Shown one piece after another: positions 26,133 through 34,547 of a DNA stretch of 40,185 nt. The DNA lies in the NCBI GenBank assembly GCA_019232905.1, contig JAFANA010000096.1:1-40185 (forward strand), given 5' to 3'. Within the stretch, counting starts at the first letter, position 1; each line of letters starts with the position of its first letter. The notes under the pieces were generated by a model. It was not told the origin of the DNA. It searched no databases and worked only from the letters and a program-made list of their open reading frames with translations. Source of the stretch: Vulcanimicrobiota bacterium (GTDB taxonomy: Bacteria; Vulcanimicrobiota; Vulcanimicrobiia; Vulcanimicrobiales; Vulcanimicrobiaceae). The position numbers and the translations under genes were made by a program.

Positions 26133-27428
26133 ATGCAGCAGCGCTTATCCTCAACGCTCAAGGGTTTCGATCGCCCGTTTTGGGTCGCGAACGTCAGCGA
26201 GATTTTCGAACGCCTTTCCTACTATGCGGTCTTCTCGACCCTGGCGCTCTATCTGAATCAGACCCTCGGGTTCCCGAGTGCGCAGGCCGCAGGGCTGAGC
26301 GGCATCTTCGGCGGGGCAGTATGGGTGATGGCGATTTTCGGCGGCGCGCTCGCCGACCGGATCGGATTCCGGCGCGCGCTGTCGTCGGCCTATTTCATCC
26401 TCACATGCGCCTACTTTTTAGTCGGCTCGATCGGCGCCCCGTGGCTCGCACCCGTGCGGGCCGTGATTCCGCTGCCGCTGCTCGCGGGCATCATTCTGTT
26501 CTTGCCGGCGCTGGGTGTCGCACTCGTAAAACCGTCGGTCGTCGGGACGACTGCGCGCGCTTCGAAAGAGAGCGTGCGATCGATCGGGTACGCGATCTAT
26601 TACACGATGGTGAACATCGGAAGCACGCTCGGGCCGTTCTTAGCCGGCTGGCTGCATTCGCGTCTGCCCGCGCAAGACGTGTTCATGATTGCCGCCTGCA
26701 GCGTCTTTCTGATGTTTATCGTCGTGCTCGTGTTCTTCCGCGAGCCTCGCACCGGCGCTGCTAGTTCATCGAAGTCGCTCGCGCAAACCGGACGCGATTT
26801 TCTCACGGTTTTGAGCAACGGCCGGTTCGTACTCTTCCTGCTCATCTTTTCCGGCTACTGGATCGTGTATTGGCAGCAGTATTTGATTCTGCCGATTTAT
26901 ATCAATCAATACGTCGATAAGAACGCAAATACGGCGCTCATTCTGATCACGGACCCGTTGATCGTGATCACGCTGACCGTTGCTATCAATACGTTCACGC
27001 GCGCGATGCGGCCGTTCCAGGCGCTCGTCGTCGGAACGCTGATTACGTCGGTCGCGTGGCTGTTGATTCCCGCGCATCCGAGCGTCCTCATGGCGGTGTT
27101 GAGCCTCGCCGTCGTTGCGATCGGCGAGATCGTTCAATCGCCGCGATACTATGAGTATATTTCGCGTCTTGCTCCCGAAGGGCAACAAGGCACCTACATG
27201 GGTTTCGCGTTTTTACCGATCGGCATCGGGTCGCTCGCGGGCGGCTGGTTCGGCGGGACGCTGCTCTCGCGTTTTGGCGAGGGATCGCATCAGCCCAGTA
27301 TGATTTGGCTGGTTATAACGGGTACAGGCCTACTGACGACGGTACTACTGTGGTTGTACGATCGGTATGCGCTCCGCGCGGGCGTTGCGCAAGTGACACC
27401 TGCCGGAACGGAACAAGTCGTGCCGTAA
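26133..27428 (+). CDS. POT/PTR-like MFS transporter
   Basis: A 431-aa, 12-helix transporter. The first helix has the proton-coupled oligopeptide transporter signature ExxER (E23, E26, R27 in SEIFERLSYYAVFSTL), and the following LYLNQTLGFPSAQAAGL also suits the POT group. Helix 4-5 text GYAIYYTMVNIGSTLGPFLAG is another family mark. It likely imports peptides or related small molecules with protons. The family is related to peptide and nitrate carriers, so the substrate is open. A strong hairpin precedes the start. A second MFS gene follows 14 bases later, probably in the same transcript. Confidence 0.82.
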   Translation: MQQRLSSTLKGFDRPFWVANVSEIFERLSYYAVFSTLALYLNQTLGFPSAQAAGLSGIFGGAVWVMAIFGGALADRIGFRRALSSAYFILTCAYFLVGSIGAPWLAPVRAVIPLPLLAGIILFLPALGVALVKPSVVGTTARASKESVRSIGYAIYYTMVNIGSTLGPFLAGWLHSRLPAQDVFMIAACSVFLMFIVVLVFFREPRTGAASSSKSLAQTGRDFLTVLSNGRFVLFLLIFSGYWIVYWQQYLILPIYINQYVDKNANTALILITDPLIVITLTVAINTFTRAMRPFQALVVGTLITSVAWLLIPAHPSVLMAVLSLAVVAIGEIVQSPRYYEYISRLAPEGQQGTYMGFAFLPIGIGSLAGGWFGGTLLSRFGEGSHQPSMIWLVITGTGLLTTVLLWLYDRYALRAGVAQVTPAGTEQVVP

Positions 27429-27442
27429 TAGCAAACGAATCA

Positions 27443-28639
27443 ATGTCGTCGAGAGCGGAAGCGGCTAGAGCGTTATGTCTGATCGCAGGGTCGGACGTCC
27501 TTGCGATGGCGACATGGTTCTCGGCGAGTGCGGTCGTCGTGCCGATCGCATCCGCGTTCAACATTGCGGGCGGTGAGCGCGGCTGGATTACCGCCGCAGT
27601 CCAGTGCGGATTTGTTACCGCCGCGGTTGCGAGCGCAGCGATTGCACTGGCCGATTGGCTCGAACCGCGAACATTGATGCGCATCGGTATGATGCTCGCA
27701 GCGGCTGCGAACGCGGCGATTCTCGTAGTGCATACGCCCCCGTTGCTCTTCGTGCTGCGCTTTCTTACCGGCGCGGGTTTAGCGTTTGTTTATCCGCCTT
27801 CGGTGCGGCTGCTCACCGCATGGTTTCCGCACCGCCGCGGGATCGTTACGGGGATCGCGGTCGGGGCGTTGACGATCGGCTCGTTTTCGCCGCATCTCTT
27901 TTCCGGCGATTTACCCTGGCGCGGCGTCGTGCTCGTTTCGAGCGTAAGCGCGTTACTTTCCGTCCCGCTCATTTCGATTGTGACGTTGCCTCCGGCGTAC
28001 GCACGCGCCGGACGATTTGATGTTCGCGCGCTCGGCGCAATTCTTTCAAACCGCAACGTGATGCTTGCCGACGCGGGCTATTGGGGACATATGTGGGAGC
28101 TTTACGCGGTGTGGGCGTGGGGGCCAGTCTTTTACGCCGCAAGTTTGCAAGCCGCACACGTGCGCGGGCCCGCGGGGATCTTGATATTTCTGTTCTTCGG
28201 AATCATGGGCGCAGCGGGGTGCGTCGTTGCGGGAATCCTTGGCGATCGATTCGGACGCGCGCAAGTGGCCGGTGCGGCCATGGCGGTGAGTGGAACGATT
28301 TCATTTGCCGTCGGATATGCGTTCGGTGCGAACCCGTGGCTCGTGAGCGTGCTCTTTGCCGTCTGGGGATTTGCCGTCGTGGCCGACTCCGCGCAGTTCT
28401 CCGCCGCAGTAACGGAATTCGCCGAGCCGCAGTATGCCGGCACGGCGTTAACGTTTCAAATGGGCGTCGGCTTTTTGATTACGATGCTGACTATTTGGTC
28501 GATCGGCGCGCTGCAGCCGGTGCTCGGGTGGGGCCGCGCGTTCATGATTTTGTCGGCCGGGCCAGCCGCAGGCGTGTATGCTATGAGCGTGTTATACCTG
28601 CGACTGGCCCGAGCCCAGGGACGTCAGCAGTTGAGATAG
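27443..28639 (+). CDS. MFS permease (CynX/NarK-like)
   Basis: A 398-aa, 12-helix major facilitator. It shows RFLTGAGLAFVYPPSVRLLT in helix 4, WFPHRRGIVTGIAVGALTIG in helices 4-5 and GDRFGRAQVAGAAMAVSG after helix 8. This set is typical of anion and small-organic-acid permeases such as CynX/NarK-type carriers; the substrate is not known. ATG 27443 is chosen, as the longer open frame upstream overlaps the POT-like gene and lacks membrane character. Its 3' end overlaps the convergent cyanovirin-like gene by 16 bases. Confidence 0.85.
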   Translation: MSSRAEAARALCLIAGSDVLAMATWFSASAVVVPIASAFNIAGGERGWITAAVQCGFVTAAVASAAIALADWLEPRTLMRIGMMLAAAANAAILVVHTPPLLFVLRFLTGAGLAFVYPPSVRLLTAWFPHRRGIVTGIAVGALTIGSFSPHLFSGDLPWRGVVLVSSVSALLSVPLISIVTLPPAYARAGRFDVRALGAILSNRNVMLADAGYWGHMWELYAVWAWGPVFYAASLQAAHVRGPAGILIFLFFGIMGAAGCVVAGILGDRFGRAQVAGAAMAVSGTISFAVGYAFGANPWLVSVLFAVWGFAVVADSAQFSAAVTEFAEPQYAGTALTFQMGVGFLITMLTIWSIGALQPVLGWGRAFMILSAGPAAGVYAMSVLYLRLARAQGRQQLR

Positions 28640-29235
28640 CCGTTCCGGTTGGCGATGTCGTTTCCACGGCATCGGCTGACGTTGAGCGATGAAAAGACTT
28701 GTTGACCGTTGGGCGCGTTGCACGATGCCGAGAGCGTCGATCCGTTCATGCGCTCGTTCGTGCAGCTTTGCTGATACGATCCACCCGGCAATCCGTACCC
28801 GTTGCCATAGCCGTTTCCGTTGCCATAGCCGTTGCCGTTGCCGTTGTATCCGTACTGGTTGCCGTGATGATGATGGTGGTGGTGACCGTTGTTATCGTCG
28901 TTGTCGTTATCGTTATCGTTGTCACCGTTGCGGCCGTAACCGTTGTAGCCGCCGTTGTTGTATCCGTAGCTACCGTTGCACCGCAGATACCCGTTGCTGT
29001 TCGCAATGTCGCCGTTACAACCGTTGACGTTCAACGACGAATACACGCGTTGCCCGTTTGCCGCCGAACACGATGCGGAGAGCGTCGAACCGCGCATTTG
29101 CACGTTGTTGCAGCTTTGCTGGTACGAGCCGGACGGCGGATTGTTGTAGCGCCCATACTGCTGCGCGCTTGCGGTGACGACGGAGGCTGCTGATAGGCCG
29201 ACTGCGAGCGCTAGGCCGGTGATGGTTCGGTGCAT
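28624..29235 (-). CDS. Secreted cyanovirin-N-like (CVNH) protein with repeat linker
   Basis: A 203-aa protein with a signal peptide (residues 1-24, ending VTASA). Two near-identical CVNH-type repeats follow: residues 36-86 (GSYQQSCNNVQMRGSTLSAS...) and 152-203 (GSYQQSCTNERMNGSTLSAS...). Each has four Cys at matching positions (42, 56, 73, 86; 158, 172, 189, 203). The first pair of each (14 apart) is at the spacing of the classical cyanovirin disulfide; the second pair is extra. Between them, residues 87-151 are a Gly/Asn/Tyr-rich linker with alternating Asp-Asn and seven histidines (118-124). CVNH domains bind mannose-type glycans, so carbohydrate binding outside the cell is likely, and metal binding by the His run is possible. 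An AGAGGT ribosome site supports the start. Confidence 0.82.
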   Translation of the reverse strand: MHRTITGLALAVGLSAASVVTASAQQYGRYNNPPSGSYQQSCNNVQMRGSTLSASCSAANGQRVYSSLNVNGCNGDIANSNGYLRCNGSYGYNNGGYNGYGRNGDNDNDNDNDDNNGHHHHHHHGNQYGYNGNGNGYGNGNGYGNGYGLPGGSYQQSCTNERMNGSTLSASCNAPNGQQVFSSLNVSRCRGNDIANRNGYLNC

Positions 29236-29331
29236 TGCTGACCTCTAAAGTAGTGCGTAGTTGATTTTGCGAGGCTCCACACCCGAAACGAGCGCCTGGG
29301 TCCGAAAGTTCCCAACCGGCGCCGAAATCGG

Positions 29332-30489
29332 CTACGGCGTTACCAGAAACGAGCGATCGAGTGCTGCGATATCATGGCAGCCGAGCAGATTGAGCGTGCG
29401 CACGATATCTGCGCGCAAAATATCGATTGCTTTCGTGACGCCCGCTTCGCCGGCCGCAGCGAGACCGTATGCATACGCGCGTCCGATCAATACGCCGCGA
29501 GCGCCGAGGCAGAGGGCCTTCACGACGTCGCTTCCGCGGCGTATGCCGCCGTCAATCAACACCTCGACGCGATCGCCGGCCGCATCGATCACGTCCGGAA
29601 GAATATGAAGCGTCGCAGGAACACCGTCGAGTTGACGTCCACCGTGATTCGACACCACGATCGCATCGGCGCCGCGCTCCACTGCGCGCTCCGCATCTTC
29701 GCGTGATTGCACGCCCTTAACGACGACCGGCCCGTTCCATTCCGCTTTAATCCATTCGAAATCGTTCCAACTCACGCTGGATTCGCCGAGTGCGGAACCG
29801 GCGTCTTCGTAAGCCATCGGTCCGTTATCGAGCACGACGTTCGGAAAGCGCATCATTCCGCCGTCACGGAGAAAGTCGAATACCCAACGTGGACGCGCTA
29901 GCAGCTGACCCGCGTACGGCAGGATCGCTAGCGGCTTCCCGGACGAGAGTTGTTTTGCGCCGTTGCGGACGTCGCGTTCGCGCATGCCGGCGACCGGCGT
30001 ATCGATCGTGACGACGAGTGCCTCGAATCCCGCGGCGCGCGCGCGTGCAATTGCAGCTGTTGCGACGGAACGTCCGCCGACGAGATAAAGCTGATACCAC
30101 GCGCGCCCGAGCGTCGACGCTTTGACGTCCTCGAGCGGACAACCGGAGAGCGTCGAAAGGATATACCCGGTTCCCGCCTTGCCTGCGGCACGCGCTGCGG
30201 CGCACTCGCCGCGCGGATACAACATCCGGCTGCTGCCGAGGGGCGCGAGGAGGAACGGCAATTCGAACGATCTTCCGAGCAGCGTCGTGCGAAGATTGCA
30301 TGGGGCATTCGCGACGGCCGACCTCGGACGAAAGCGCACGCCTTCAAAGGCTTGCACGTTCGCGCGCATCGTGATTTCGGCTTCGGCACCGCCGTCGACG
30401 TAGTCAAAGACGACGCGAGGAAGGCGACGCTGTGCGAGCGTTCTCAAGTCATCGATGTTGACTACGCCGCCGAGCCCTCGTGCTGCCAT
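29332..30489 (-). CDS. FMN-dependent alpha-hydroxy-acid dehydrogenase (L-lactate dehydrogenase-like)
   Basis: A 385-aa TIM-barrel flavoenzyme of the lactate dehydrogenase/glycolate oxidase family. Seen are VVFDYVDGGAEAEITMRANV near the start, FLLAPLGSSRMLYPRGE, the catalytic-His motif SNHGGRQLDG, the FMN-phosphate strand IDGGIRRGSDVVKALCLGA and the C-terminal DILRADIVRTLNLLGC. It oxidises an L-2-hydroxy acid, delivering electrons to quinone or oxygen; the exact substrate is not set by sequence alone. It is the second gene of a minus-strand pair, three bases after the SET-domain gene, so the two are probably co-transcribed. Confidence 0.9.
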   Translation of the reverse strand: MAARGLGGVVNIDDLRTLAQRRLPRVVFDYVDGGAEAEITMRANVQAFEGVRFRPRSAVANAPCNLRTTLLGRSFELPFLLAPLGSSRMLYPRGECAAARAAGKAGTGYILSTLSGCPLEDVKASTLGRAWYQLYLVGGRSVATAAIARARAAGFEALVVTIDTPVAGMRERDVRNGAKQLSSGKPLAILPYAGQLLARPRWVFDFLRDGGMMRFPNVVLDNGPMAYEDAGSALGESSVSWNDFEWIKAEWNGPVVVKGVQSREDAERAVERGADAIVVSNHGGRQLDGVPATLHILPDVIDAAGDRVEVLIDGGIRRGSDVVKALCLGARGVLIGRAYAYGLAAAGEAGVTKAIDILRADIVRTLNLLGCHDIAALDRSFLVTP

Positions 30490-30492
30490 CGG

Positions 30493-31503
30493 CTAGAGGG
30501 TACGTGCTCCGACGCAAGACGAGAGCGCTTCGAGCTGATTGATGCACGTTTCTTGCAGTACGCGCACGAGCGTCCCATCGTACTTGCGCAACGTACGAAG
30601 CAGATTGATGAAGCGGACGCGGTTGAAATGCGCGATCCCATCAAAGACTTGATCGGCGGCCGTCCGATCGATGTATGGTGCCATGAGCGAACGGAACACG
30701 GCGCGCGGTACGTCCTCTACGCCGATGATGCCGAGCATCAAATACGAGAAGCGAATGACGTTATCGTTGAGGGTGACGACCGGAAATCCGATTCCGTTGC
30801 GCGTTTCGCTTACCGAAAGATCGCGCGCGATCGTCAATCGCCGTCCACCCGGTAGATCGACCGTGATTCCGATGCTGGCCGCGAAGATGCTCAAATCGGC
30901 AAAGCCGTAATGCAGCGCCATCGTTATCGCATCGAAATTGTTATACCGGACGAGCACTTCGTCGGCGAAGGTTCCGGTCACACCGACGCCGCCGTCCATC
31001 ACGTATCCTCGGACCGGCGACGAATGGTTGACGAGATCGATCATTGGAATCATAAACGCGCCGGTGCTATCCTGAAACATCCGCGCGCGAACGTGACCTT
31101 CCACGAGCACGCGTTCCTCCGGCGGCATGAAGCGCGCTTCGGGATGGTCCAGCACGCCCATCGTTTTAAGGAAGGCGACGATCTCGGGCGGCAGCTCGTG
31201 CCACTCACGCTGCAGAGCAAACGCTTCCTCGCGTCCCCCGGCCGACCAGCCGAAATATTTTTCGTAGTGTTCGTAAAACGACGCGACGCGGTCGTCAATT
31301 CGGCCACGCTGGACCCTGATGTCGCCGTCTTCCACTCCCAGCGTCTCGATTGGAACGGTTATCGCGCGTGGAATGTTCAGCGACGCCGGTTTGGCGGGAT
31401 CGATTACAAAGATACCGCGCCCGCGAGGGCCCGTACCGAGGCGGACGTTTTCGGCGACACCGCCGAGCGCGCGAAATTCTTCGACTAGCTGATCCCACTG
31501 CAT
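30493..31503 (-). CDS. SET-domain protein (lysine-methyltransferase fold)
   Basis: A protein of about 336 aa resembling the class VII SET group of Rubisco LSMT and SETD3. The N-terminal strand GTGPRGRGIFVIDPAKPASL is the SET opening (G-x-G-x-G-I-F-V) and MIDLVNHSSPVRGYVMDGGV is the SAM-binding NHS motif. Residues after it (EVLVRYNNFDAI) fit the SET core, and a helical substrate-binding region follows. The ATG at 31503 leaves a 56-base gap to the nitrile hydratase gene; an in-frame ATG at 31560 would add 19 residues and overlap that gene's start by two bases. The target is unknown. It is tied by three bases to the flavoenzyme gene downstream. Confidence 0.75.
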   Translation of the reverse strand: MQWDQLVEEFRALGGVAENVRLGTGPRGRGIFVIDPAKPASLNIPRAITVPIETLGVEDGDIRVQRGRIDDRVASFYEHYEKYFGWSAGGREEAFALQREWHELPPEIVAFLKTMGVLDHPEARFMPPEERVLVEGHVRARMFQDSTGAFMIPMIDLVNHSSPVRGYVMDGGVGVTGTFADEVLVRYNNFDAITMALHYGFADLSIFAASIGITVDLPGGRRLTIARDLSVSETRNGIGFPVVTLNDNVIRFSYLMLGIIGVEDVPRAVFRSLMAPYIDRTAADQVFDGIAHFNRVRFINLLRTLRKYDGTLVRVLQETCINQLEALSSCVGARTL

Positions 31504-31558
31504 CGCTCGCGCTATTCGACGCGCATGGTCGCCGTCCGTCAGTTGCGAAGAGGACCGC

Positions 31559-31825
31559 ATGGAACGACCGCACGATCTCGGCGGATCGCAGGGATTCGGG
31601 CAGATCGAAATCGAGCCCGGCCCCGAGGCGCCGTTTCATCATGAATGGGAGGCGCGAGTCTTTGCCCTCAACCGCTTCTTTTTGAAGCGTGGAACCTATA
31701 CGCTCGACGAGTTTCGCTACGCGGCCGAGCGGATGGACCCCGAGCAATACCGCGGCGCATCGTACTATGAACGGTGGTTGAACGCGATCGAAACGCTCCT
31801 CGCCGAAAAAGGTGTCCTCGAATGA
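31559..31825 (+). CDS. Nitrile hydratase/thiocyanate hydrolase-like beta subunit, N-terminal half
   Basis: An 88-aa protein matching only the N-terminal domain of the nitrile hydratase beta subunit: PHDLGGSQGFGQIEIEPGPE (conserved HD-GG), FHHEWEARVFALNRFF and YYERWLNAIETLLAEKGVL. In most nitrile hydratases this is fused to the C-terminal domain; here the frame ends and a separate gene follows with ATGA overlap. Activator proteins have a similar helical part but lack the HDxGG motif seen here. A GAAGAGGA ribosome site precedes the ATG. The start overlaps a possible start of the divergent SET gene. Confidence 0.88.
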   Translation: MERPHDLGGSQGFGQIEIEPGPEAPFHHEWEARVFALNRFFLKRGTYTLDEFRYAAERMDPEQYRGASYYERWLNAIETLLAEKGVLE

Positions 31826-32094
31826 CACTCGTCGCCGGGACGCGCGTACGAACGCGCGAGCAGCGAACCGGCGGCCATACGCGCCTCCCGCGCTACCTGC
31901 AACATGCGCAGGGCGTCGTCGTGGCATCGCTGGGATCGTTTCCGCTCCCGGACGCCGTCGTCGCAAACCCGAACGACCCTCGGCAAAGCGAGCTGTATAC
32001 CGTTGCATTTCCGGCATGGTCAATTTTTCCTGACGGCGACAACGGAACGATTTGTGCGGATCTCTTCGAGGAGTATTTGGAGACGGAATCATGA
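31822..32094 (+). CDS. Nitrile hydratase/thiocyanate hydrolase-like beta subunit, C-terminal half
   Basis: A 90-aa SH3-like barrel domain equal to the C-terminal half of the nitrile hydratase beta subunit: GTRVRTREQRTGGHTRLPRY, then AQGVVVASLGSF and ELYTVAFPAWSIF with ending ADLFEEYLE. It holds the HTRLPRY motif whose arginines reach the metal site of the alpha subunit. Start and stop overlap the neighbours by ATGA on both sides, so the three proteins are made in matching amounts. The split is at a domain border and both halves are intact, so this looks like a functional arrangement rather than a broken gene. Confidence 0.9.
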   Translation: MTLVAGTRVRTREQRTGGHTRLPRYLQHAQGVVVASLGSFPLPDAVVANPNDPRQSELYTVAFPAWSIFPDGDNGTICADLFEEYLETES

Positions 32095-32690
32095 GCGTCC
32101 ACATGCACGATCACGAGCGCAGCGCGGCGGTCTCAAACCGCGTGAAGTCGCTCGTTGCCCGCCTGGAGCGTGAGGGAATCACGACGGAAGCGGAGCTGGA
32201 TAGCCTTGTCGATTCGTTCTTGCTCTCCGCGCGGCCGGAGAACGGATATGCGATCGTCGCGCGCGCCTGGACCGATCCATCCTTCAAGGCGCAGTTGCTT
32301 GACGATGCCAACGCCGCGATGGCGTCGATGGGAATCGACCTTTCGCAATGGGCGAGCGTGACGTTGCGCGTCGTCGAAAACACGCCCGAGAATCACAATG
32401 TCATCGTCTGCACGCTCTGCTCGTGCTATCCAATCGCATTGCTCGGACCATCACCCAGCTGGTACAAGAGTTTGGAGTATCGCGCACGTGTCGTGCGCGA
32501 ACCGCGCAAGGTGCTCGAAGAATTCGGACTGACGCTTCCGCCGCAAACACTTATCACCGTATGGGATAGCACGGCGGAAGCACGCTACATGGTGCTGCCG
32601 ATGCGGCCGGCCGGAACCGAGGACTATGCCGAGGACGAACTTGCCGCACTCGTGACGCGTAACGGATTGATCGGGACCGCGCCGGTGTAG
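32091..32690 (+). CDS. Nitrile hydratase/thiocyanate hydrolase-like alpha (metal-binding) subunit
   Basis: A 199-aa subunit carrying the metal claw C107-T-L-C110-S-C112-Y113. The Thr after the first Cys marks the cobalt type (iron enzymes usually have Ser). Two of these Cys are normally oxidised to sulfinic and sulfenic acid. Flanking text RVVENTPENHNVIVCTL and PSPSWYKSLEYRARVVREPR is typical of the family. With the two split beta parts it should form a three-subunit enzyme, as in thiocyanate hydrolase and toyocamycin nitrile hydratase. The N-terminus is rich in His/Asp (MSVHMHDHERSA). No activator gene or cobalt transporter is seen nearby. Confidence 0.92.
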   Translation: MSVHMHDHERSAAVSNRVKSLVARLEREGITTEAELDSLVDSFLLSARPENGYAIVARAWTDPSFKAQLLDDANAAMASMGIDLSQWASVTLRVVENTPENHNVIVCTLCSCYPIALLGPSPSWYKSLEYRARVVREPRKVLEEFGLTLPPQTLITVWDSTAEARYMVLPMRPAGTEDYAEDELAALVTRNGLIGTAPV

Positions 32691-32694
32691 CGAT

Positions 32695-34506
32695 TTACCC
32701 GAGCTCTTCAAGTTCGAGCAGTCGGGCTTCCCATTCGGTGACGGCTTGCGCGCTGCGAGCCGTGACCCCTTCGCGTTCGGCTTCGAGTTCCTTGACGCGC
32801 GCGCGATCCTCATAGAGCGTCGGATCGGCGAACGACGCGTCGATCTCCGCCTTGCGCGCATCCAACTTTTCGATCTCGCGTTCGAGGCGCGCGATTTGCG
32901 TTTCGAGTTTCGAGCGCACTTTCAGCGGCGTCAGCGACGACGTCTTTTCGCGGCGCGGCGTCGCGCGCGCTTCGAGGTGGACCCGCTCGCGTTCGCGGAT
33001 TTGCGCTTCGTACGCTTCGTAGCCGCCCTCGAGCACGCCCCACGATCCGTCTTCGATCCACAACACGCGATCGCAGAGCGCATTTAGAAAGTAGCGATCG
33101 TGGGAAACGGCGACGATCGTTCCTTCGTACTCGCCGAGTACGGATTCCAGCGCTTCCTGACTCTCGACGTCGAGATCGTTCGTGGGCTCGTCCAACAGTA
33201 GAATGTCTGCGGCACGCGCCATGAGGCATGCGAGCATGATGCGACGGCGTTCGCCGCCGGAGAACGCGTGAATCGGCTTGTCACCATCGTCGCCGCTAAT
33301 GCGCATGCGCCCAAGCAATCCGCGTGCGCGTTCGTCACCCACATCGCCCGCGCGCATCACCGCTTCCACGGCGCTCTGCGCGCCGTCTAATTCTTCATGC
33401 GCGTTTTGCGCGAAGCTCGCGACTGCCGACGCCGGGTTGAAGCGCACCGCTCCGCCATCCGGCGCGATCCCGCCGGTGAGAATCTTCAGAAACGTCGATT
33501 TGCCGGAACCATTAGCGCCGACGACGGCGATGCGTTCGCCGCCTTCCACATCGATCGTGAGGTTTTCGAACAGCGTCCGATCGTAGCGTTTCGTGAGGGC
33601 CTGCGCTTCGAAGGCGAAGCCGTTACCGCTGCGTCTCGATGCGGTCAACCCCACGGAGATCGCGCGCCGCGCTGCCGGCGGAGCCGCCACCTCTTGCGAT
33701 TCCATACGTGCGAGTTGTTTCTCGCGGCTGCGTACGCGACTGTAGTTTGACGACGTCAGCGTCGCGCGCAGTCCCGCCACGGTCGCTCGTGCTTTATCGC
33801 GTTCCGCAATATATGCATCGTAATCGCGGCGCTCGCGGGCGCGGCGTTCCTCGCGCGCCTCCACGAACGCTGCGTATGCGGGCGTCGCGGGTGGATAGAT
33901 CTGCAGCGCTCCACGGTCGAGTTCCCAGATGCGGCTTGCGACGCGATCGAGGAAGTAGCGATCGTGCGACACGATCAGATACGCGCGCTTATCGGAAGCA
34001 ATGTACGACTCGAGCCAACGCACGGTCGAAATGTCGAGATGGTTCGTCGGTTCGTCGAGGATGCAGTAGTCGGGATCGTCGATCAAGACGTGCGCGAGCG
34101 CCGCCTTTGCGCGCTGGCCGCCGGAAAAGGTTCGTAACGATCGCCCAAGATCGTCTTCGGTGAATCCAAAGGCCGCGAACATAATCCGCAACGTCTTGTT
34201 GCGTAGGCCGCGTTCTTCGACAGGCGCACGGTCGAGCGCGGCGTCGACGAGTTGCGTGAGCGTCGCGGTCGTTTCATCGGCAACGCTCTGCGCGAGGTAT
34301 CCGAACCGTACGCCGCGTGCGCGAACGATCGTGCCGCCGAACGGCGTATCGACGCCCGCGAGCAGGCGAAGCAGCGACGATTTTCCCGCTCCGTTCGGGC
34401 CCACGAGTCCGACGCGTTCGCCTTCGGCCAGCACGCCGTTCAAGCCCGAGAAGATTTCACGGGCCCCATAGTGGCATTCCAGATCGGAAAAGCGGAGAAG
34501 TTCCAA
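32695..34506 (-). CDS. ABC-F family ATPase
   Basis: A 603-aa soluble protein with two ABC domains and no membrane segment. The first has Walker A GPNGAGKSS and signature FSGGQRAKAAL; the second has GANGSGKST and FSGGERRRIML. The linker between them is long and charged, and the C-terminal 80 residues form a coiled coil (VRSKLETQIARLEREIEKLD), as in Uup and related ribosome-associated proteins. ABC-F proteins act on translating ribosomes or, in some cases, give antibiotic protection. The start is TTG at 34506, with a GGAAG ribosome site close before; no ATG fits better. It is convergent with the nitrile hydratase genes and divergent from udgX by 41 bases. Confidence 0.92.
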   Translation of the reverse strand: MELLRFSDLECHYGAREIFSGLNGVLAEGERVGLVGPNGAGKSSLLRLLAGVDTPFGGTIVRARGVRFGYLAQSVADETTATLTQLVDAALDRAPVEERGLRNKTLRIMFAAFGFTEDDLGRSLRTFSGGQRAKAALAHVLIDDPDYCILDEPTNHLDISTVRWLESYIASDKRAYLIVSHDRYFLDRVASRIWELDRGALQIYPPATPAYAAFVEAREERRARERRDYDAYIAERDKARATVAGLRATLTSSNYSRVRSREKQLARMESQEVAAPPAARRAISVGLTASRRSGNGFAFEAQALTKRYDRTLFENLTIDVEGGERIAVVGANGSGKSTFLKILTGGIAPDGGAVRFNPASAVASFAQNAHEELDGAQSAVEAVMRAGDVGDERARGLLGRMRISGDDGDKPIHAFSGGERRRIMLACLMARAADILLLDEPTNDLDVESQEALESVLGEYEGTIVAVSHDRYFLNALCDRVLWIEDGSWGVLEGGYEAYEAQIRERERVHLEARATPRREKTSSLTPLKVRSKLETQIARLEREIEKLDARKAEIDASFADPTLYEDRARVKELEAEREGVTARSAQAVTEWEARLLELEELG

Positions 34507-34547
34507 GGCGCTTCCGCGGATTCGTCGGCTACGGGTACGCTCCTAGA

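Noticed and set aside
28800..28960. Short tandem triplet/hexamer repeats that might be a CRISPR or satellite array
   Set aside because: They are codon repeats of the Gly/Asn/Asp/His linker within a coding frame; there are no unique spacers.
28699..29193. Valine-rich 164-codon open frame on the plus strand
   Set aside because: It is the antisense of the cyanovirin-like gene; its Val/Ala runs are the mirror of the repeat linker and it has no ribosome site.
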